This document shows positions 6,494 through 8,889 of a stretch of DNA of 8,889 nt, in pieces (within the stretch, counting starts at the first letter, position 1; each line of letters begins with the position of its first letter). This DNA comes from DASYSL01 sp036003365. GTDB lineage: Bacteria > Eisenbacteria > RBG-16-71-46 > DASYSL01. Under the pieces are notes generated by a model. That model saw only the letters and a list, made by a program, of their open reading frames with translations, searched no databases and had not been told where the DNA came from. The stretch is taken from the NCBI GenBank assembly GCA_036003365.1, contig DASYSL010000102.1:1-8889 (forward strand), read 5' to 3'. Made by a program: the position numbers and the translations under genes.

Positions 6494-6993
6494 CACTCGA
6501 ACACCACCATGAGTTGCGGGAGAGCTTTGTACTCCGGCTGTTTGTGGATCGATCTCCAGATCACCCACCGTAAGGCGTCGAGCCCAGCCCAAACCGGGTT
6601 CGTCGCATCGCACTCGGCGAAGTCCGTGCTCCAGGAGAGCTTCCTCGTCCTCCCATTCAACGTCGCCTCGATTTGGATCTGGGTTCCAGGTTCGGTCACC
6701 GGGCAGAGCTTGGTCCAGTCCGTCGGCGGCTTCTGCAGCTCGAAGAAGTGAATCCCGACCATCACGGCGCGAATCGAGTCCAGGTCTGCCTGCGGCAGAG
6801 TGAACTGGATTGTGGTGTCACGAAGCTGGACGTAACTCTTGGTGAGCGTGCCCTTGTACGTGTCGAGCGTCATCTTCCGGCCCTCGACGTAGCGGAAAGC
6901 GAAGGCCGGCCCCTCCTTCTCACTCTTGTGCGACGCCGCAGAAGCTGCGGAAGCGACAACAAGGCTCATGGCCAGCACGATCGAAACTCGCAT
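6493..6993 (-). CDS. Secreted protein of unknown family, paralogue A of a tandem pair
   Basis: The product has 166 residues and is the first gene of the five-gene minus-strand run. The N-terminus is a signal peptide with likely cleavage near residue 18-20 (ASAASA-ASHKS). The mature domain carries the features shared with the next gene: DTTIQFTLPQADLDSI (59-74), IHFFELQ (81-87), QIQIEATLNGRTRKLSWSTD (105-124), and KQPEYKALPQ near the end. It has exactly two cysteines, C97 and C128, both conserved in the neighbour. The alternation of short strands and the ADLDSI helix suggest a small alpha/beta periplasmic or surface domain. No catalytic pattern is visible. GGGGGAAAGGG directly precedes the ATG as a purine-rich ribosome-binding region. 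The stop TGA overlaps the next ATG by one base. The function is unknown. Confidence 0.8.
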   Translation of the reverse strand: MRVSIVLAMSLVVASAASAASHKSEKEGPAFAFRYVEGRKMTLDTYKGTLTKSYVQLRDTTIQFTLPQADLDSIRAVMVGIHFFELQKPPTDWTKLCPVTEPGTQIQIEATLNGRTRKLSWSTDFAECDATNPVWAGLDALRWVIWRSIHKQPEYKALPQLMVVFE

Positions 6994-7067
6994 CCCTTTC
7001 CCCCGCGACCTTGGCTTCGGGCTACTGTAGCATCCGCGCGTCGCGCGCCGTTTAGGGGGGAAATCGC
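6994..7067. promoter_or_regulatory. Divergent promoter region with an 11-bp palindrome
   Basis: This 74-base gap separates divergent transcription units. At its centre, GCTACTGTAGC (7021-7031) is a perfect inverted repeat around one base. It supplies box-like sequences on both strands: TAGCAT (7028-7033) on the plus strand, and on the minus strand TACAGT (7028-7023) preceded by TGC, an extended -10 shape. No good -35 box at 17 bases was found for either direction. AGGGGGG (7054-7060) is the Shine-Dalgarno site for the gene at 7068. The palindrome could be an operator, or simply overlapping -10 boxes. Confidence 0.45.
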
Positions 7068-7541
7068 ATGCCTGCGCCCACGATCCACTATTTCGCCTAC
7101 GGCTCGAATCTCGATCCCGTGCAGATGCAGCATCGCTGCCCCGATCACGAGGTGGTGGGGCCGGCCAAGCTGGAAGGCTATCGGCTCTTGTTCTGCGGGA
7201 ACAGCGAGCGGTGGCGCGGTGCGGTGGCCACGGTGACGCCCTCGATCGATCACGTGGTGTGGGGTGTCCTCTTCCGTCTCACGGAAGAGGATCTGCAAGC
7301 GCTCGACGAGTACGAAGACTACCGGGGCGAGACGAATCCCTCGACGCTGTACGACCGCCCCGAAGTGCGCGTGCGCACAGCCCTTGGGGTCGAGGTGCCG
7401 GCTCTCACCTACCTCATGCGCCCGCATGCCGAGGGCAAGCCGTCACGGCTCTACCTCAATACCATCACGCAGGGCGCGGCGAGCCATGGCTTGCCGCGCG
7501 AATACATCGCCGAGCTGCAGGCGACGCCGACCGTCGACTGA
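7068..7541 (+). CDS. Gamma-glutamylcyclotransferase-like protein
   Basis: The product has 157 residues and is of usual length for the family. Enzymes of this fold cyclise the gamma-glutamyl group of peptides such as gamma-glutamyl amino acids to 5-oxoproline and release the remaining amine. The N-terminal substrate loop is YFAYGSNL (8-15). WGVLFRL (65-71) is the typical core strand. LDEYEDY (79-85) contains E83, which aligns with the catalytic glutamate of the family. The C-terminal pattern PSRLYLNTITQGAASHGLP (125-143) and EYI resembles the eukaryotic-type GGCT/BtrG-like ending rather than the ChaC branch. The start ATG has AGGGGGG seven bases upstream. The stop overlaps the next ATG (TGATG), so the two are probably translated together. 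The actual substrate is not shown by the sequence; glutathione-derived gamma-glutamyl compounds are likely. The protein should be cytoplasmic. Confidence 0.88.
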   Translation: MPAPTIHYFAYGSNLDPVQMQHRCPDHEVVGPAKLEGYRLLFCGNSERWRGAVATVTPSIDHVVWGVLFRLTEEDLQALDEYEDYRGETNPSTLYDRPEVRVRTALGVEVPALTYLMRPHAEGKPSRLYLNTITQGAASHGLPREYIAELQATPTVD

Positions 7542-8227
7542 TGCTGGTCATCGAGCAGTGGCTCTCGGGGCGCGAGTTCGCCGAGCGCGACGCGTTCGCG
7601 GCACAGATGGTGAACTTCACCTATCTGATCGGCGACGACAGCACGATGCGCGCGTGGCTCGTGGATCCGGCGTGGGACGTGCGAGGCATTCTCCAATTGG
7701 TGCACCAGCGCGGGTACACGCTCGCCGGCGTGCTCCTCTCCCACTGGCATCCAGATCACGCTGGGGGCGAGTTCCTGGGCATCAGCGCCGAGGGCGCGGC
7801 CGACGTGCGCAAAGCCACGGGTTGCGCCATCCACGCGCATCGCGATGAGGCGCCGTGGCTGGCCGAGTGGGCGAAGATTCCGGCCAGCGACCTGAGCGTG
7901 TTCGATGCCGACGCCGTGCTCGAGCTCAGCCCGGGCGTACGCGCGCGCTGCATTCACTCGCCGGGCCACACGCCGGGCTCGACCTGTTATCTGGTGAACG
8001 ATCGCGCGCTCTTCACCGGCGACGTGCTGTTTGTCGGCGCCTGCGGCCGCGTGGACTTGCCGGGCAGCGATCCGCAGGAGATGAAGCGCACGCTGCTCGA
8101 GCGCTTGGCCGCGCTGCCCGAGGACACGATCGTTTATCCGGGACACGACTACGGCAAGAGCCCGACCAGCACGCTCGGCCAGGAGCGCCGCACCAATCCT
8201 TATTTGATTCCTGCCAACTGGGATTAG
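7541..8227 (+). CDS. MBL-fold metallohydrolase, glyoxalase II-like
   Basis: The product has 228 residues from the ATG at 7541; the frame is open much further upstream, but that part lies within the preceding gene. All metal-binding positions of the metallo-beta-lactamase fold are present: SHWHPDH (67-73, with H68, H70, D72, H73), PGHTPGS with H143, TGD with D161, and YPGHDYG with H202. The stretch LFVGACGRVDLPGSDPQEM (163-181) is characteristic of the hydroxyacylglutathione hydrolase and persulfide dioxygenase-like branch. A two-metal thioesterase such as a glyoxalase II type enzyme is therefore likely, but an ETHE1-like persulfide dioxygenase or another thioester hydrolase cannot be excluded. 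No signal peptide is visible, so it is cytoplasmic. Coupling to the gamma-glutamylcyclotransferase-like gene suggests a shared role in glutathione or similar thiol metabolism; this is inference. The stop is four bases from the convergent patatin gene. Confidence 0.88.
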   Translation: MLVIEQWLSGREFAERDAFAAQMVNFTYLIGDDSTMRAWLVDPAWDVRGILQLVHQRGYTLAGVLLSHWHPDHAGGEFLGISAEGAADVRKATGCAIHAHRDEAPWLAEWAKIPASDLSVFDADAVLELSPGVRARCIHSPGHTPGSTCYLVNDRALFTGDVLFVGACGRVDLPGSDPQEMKRTLLERLAALPEDTIVYPGHDYGKSPTSTLGQERRTNPYLIPANWD

Positions 8228-8231
8228 GGGA

Positions 8232-8889
8232 TCAACCGGCGCGCTGCTCGCCGGCCTTTTCGCCGGTCTTCTTGTCTTCGAGCAGCTGGCGCAGGCGCGG
8301 GAGCGACTCGCGCATGCAGGCTTCGCCGGCGGCAACCAGCTCGAGTGAGCGCGACAAATCGGATGGATTGATGTGGTGCACGGTGGGATCGAGGCATAGA
8401 TCGGCGGCTTCGGAGCCGCGCTCCGTCGATTCCTTGACCAGGAGATCGAGGGTGCCCATGGCCACATCGAAGAGATTTCGGTAGCGGCGATGCTCGTGGA
8501 AGCTCGAGACCACGCGCACGGCGAGCACCACGTCGGCGCCCATACCGCGGCACACCTGCACGGGTAGATTGTCGGTGAGCCCGCCGTCCACGAGCACGCT
8601 CTCGCCGTCGAGCACCGGCGAGAAGATCACCGGAATGGCGGAGGACGCGCTCAACGCGTGCGCCACCGGGCCCGAGCGGATGACCACAGGCCGGGCGGTG
8701 CGAAACTCGGTGGCCACGATCGCCATGGGGATGGGCAGATCCTCGAGCCGCTTGTCGCCCAACGTCGAGGCCAAGTAACGCTCCATCTCGCCCGAGTGGA
8801 AGAAGCCCATGCGTGGGATGCCGAGCATGCGGAGCGAGCGCCAGCGCAGCCTGTCGACGAACGCGAGTTGCTTCGAAAGAGGGACACCG
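8232..8889 (-). CDS. Patatin-like phospholipase, C-terminal part (start outside window)
   Basis: The frame is open to the right edge; about 218 residues are visible and the N-terminus lies beyond 8889. Patatin-like proteins are lipid acyl hydrolases with a Ser-Asp dyad. The catalytic-Asp motif is present as VLVDGGLTDNLPV (Asp at about 8586-8588), preceded by a HALSASSAIPVIFSPV stretch that is typical of bacterial RssA/YchK-like members. The nucleophile motif GxSxG and the oxyanion glycines would lie upstream and cannot be checked. An ATG at 8828 is in frame but inside the domain, so it is not the likely start. After the Asp motif comes a helical region (about 8532-8250) and a charged, lysine/glutamate-rich C-terminus. 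It converges on the metallohydrolase gene with a four-base gap, and its 3' end contains the hairpin that may terminate that gene's transcript. Confidence 0.88.
   Translation of the reverse strand, partial: GVPLSKQLAFVDRLRWRSLRMLGIPRMGFFHSGEMERYLASTLGDKRLEDLPIPMAIVATEFRTARPVVIRSGPVAHALSASSAIPVIFSPVLDGESVLVDGGLTDNLPVQVCRGMGADVVLAVRVVSSFHEHRRYRNLFDVAMGTLDLLVKESTERGSEAADLCLDPTVHHINPSDLSRSLELVAAGEACMRESLPRLRQLLEDKKTGEKAGEQRAG
8236..8260 (+). terminator. Putative intrinsic terminator of the 7068-8227 unit
   Basis: CCGGCG (8236-8241) pairs with CGCCGG (8249-8254) around a seven-base loop, followed by CCTTTT (8255-8260). It begins nine bases after the stop of the metallohydrolase gene and lies inside the 3' end of the convergent patatin gene. 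The T tract is short, so confidence is moderate. Confidence 0.4.

Noticed and set aside
7011..7033. TTGGCT and TAGCAT as a third copy of the repeated promoter
   Set aside because: The spacer is only 11 bases and the flanking sequence does not match the 63-bp element; only the TAGCAT is shared.

Overview
This is a GC-rich chromosomal window, densely packed with genes, from a Gram-negative-type bacterium. Three things suggest a candidate phylum of the FCB/Eisenbacteria kind: a secreted DUF4331 protein ending in a FlgD-Ig-like C-terminal domain, a secreted right-handed beta-helix protein with the cysteine-rich ending common in such genomes, and putative lipoproteins. The phylum is inferred from gene style only; there is no rRNA or marker gene here. 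No tRNA, CRISPR array, insertion sequence or phage gene was seen.

Layout. (1) 3-3344, plus strand: the 3' part of a DUF4331/FlgD-Ig protein, a beta-helix protein and a putative lipoprotein of unknown function, all apparently exported. A 63-bp element (1029-1091 and 2657-2719, 58 of 63 bases identical) follows the first two genes. Each copy contains a promoter-like TTGGAG-17 bp-TAGCAT, a hairpin followed by a T-rich tract, and an ATG with the same first codons. In the second copy that ATG is the likely start of the lipoprotein. (2) 6993-3341, minus strand: a compact five-gene run. It holds two tandem secreted paralogues of unknown family, thiamine pyrophosphokinase, a CPBP-type membrane protease and quinolinate synthase NadA. 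Adjacent genes overlap by 1 or 4 bases or are 5-11 bases apart, so one transcript is likely. (3) 7068-8227, plus strand: a divergent pair, gamma-glutamylcyclotransferase-like and glyoxalase-II-like metallo-beta-lactamase, sharing a TGATG junction. (4) 8232-8889, minus strand: the C-terminal part of a patatin-like phospholipase that runs off the right edge.

How the genes may work together. The minus-strand run joins two cofactor steps (NAD precursor and thiamine diphosphate) with envelope proteins of unknown role. The gamma-glutamylcyclotransferase and glyoxalase-II-like pair suggests handling of glutathione or a similar gamma-glutamyl thiol. The parts most open to new description are the tandem paralogues and the repeated promoter/hairpin element.
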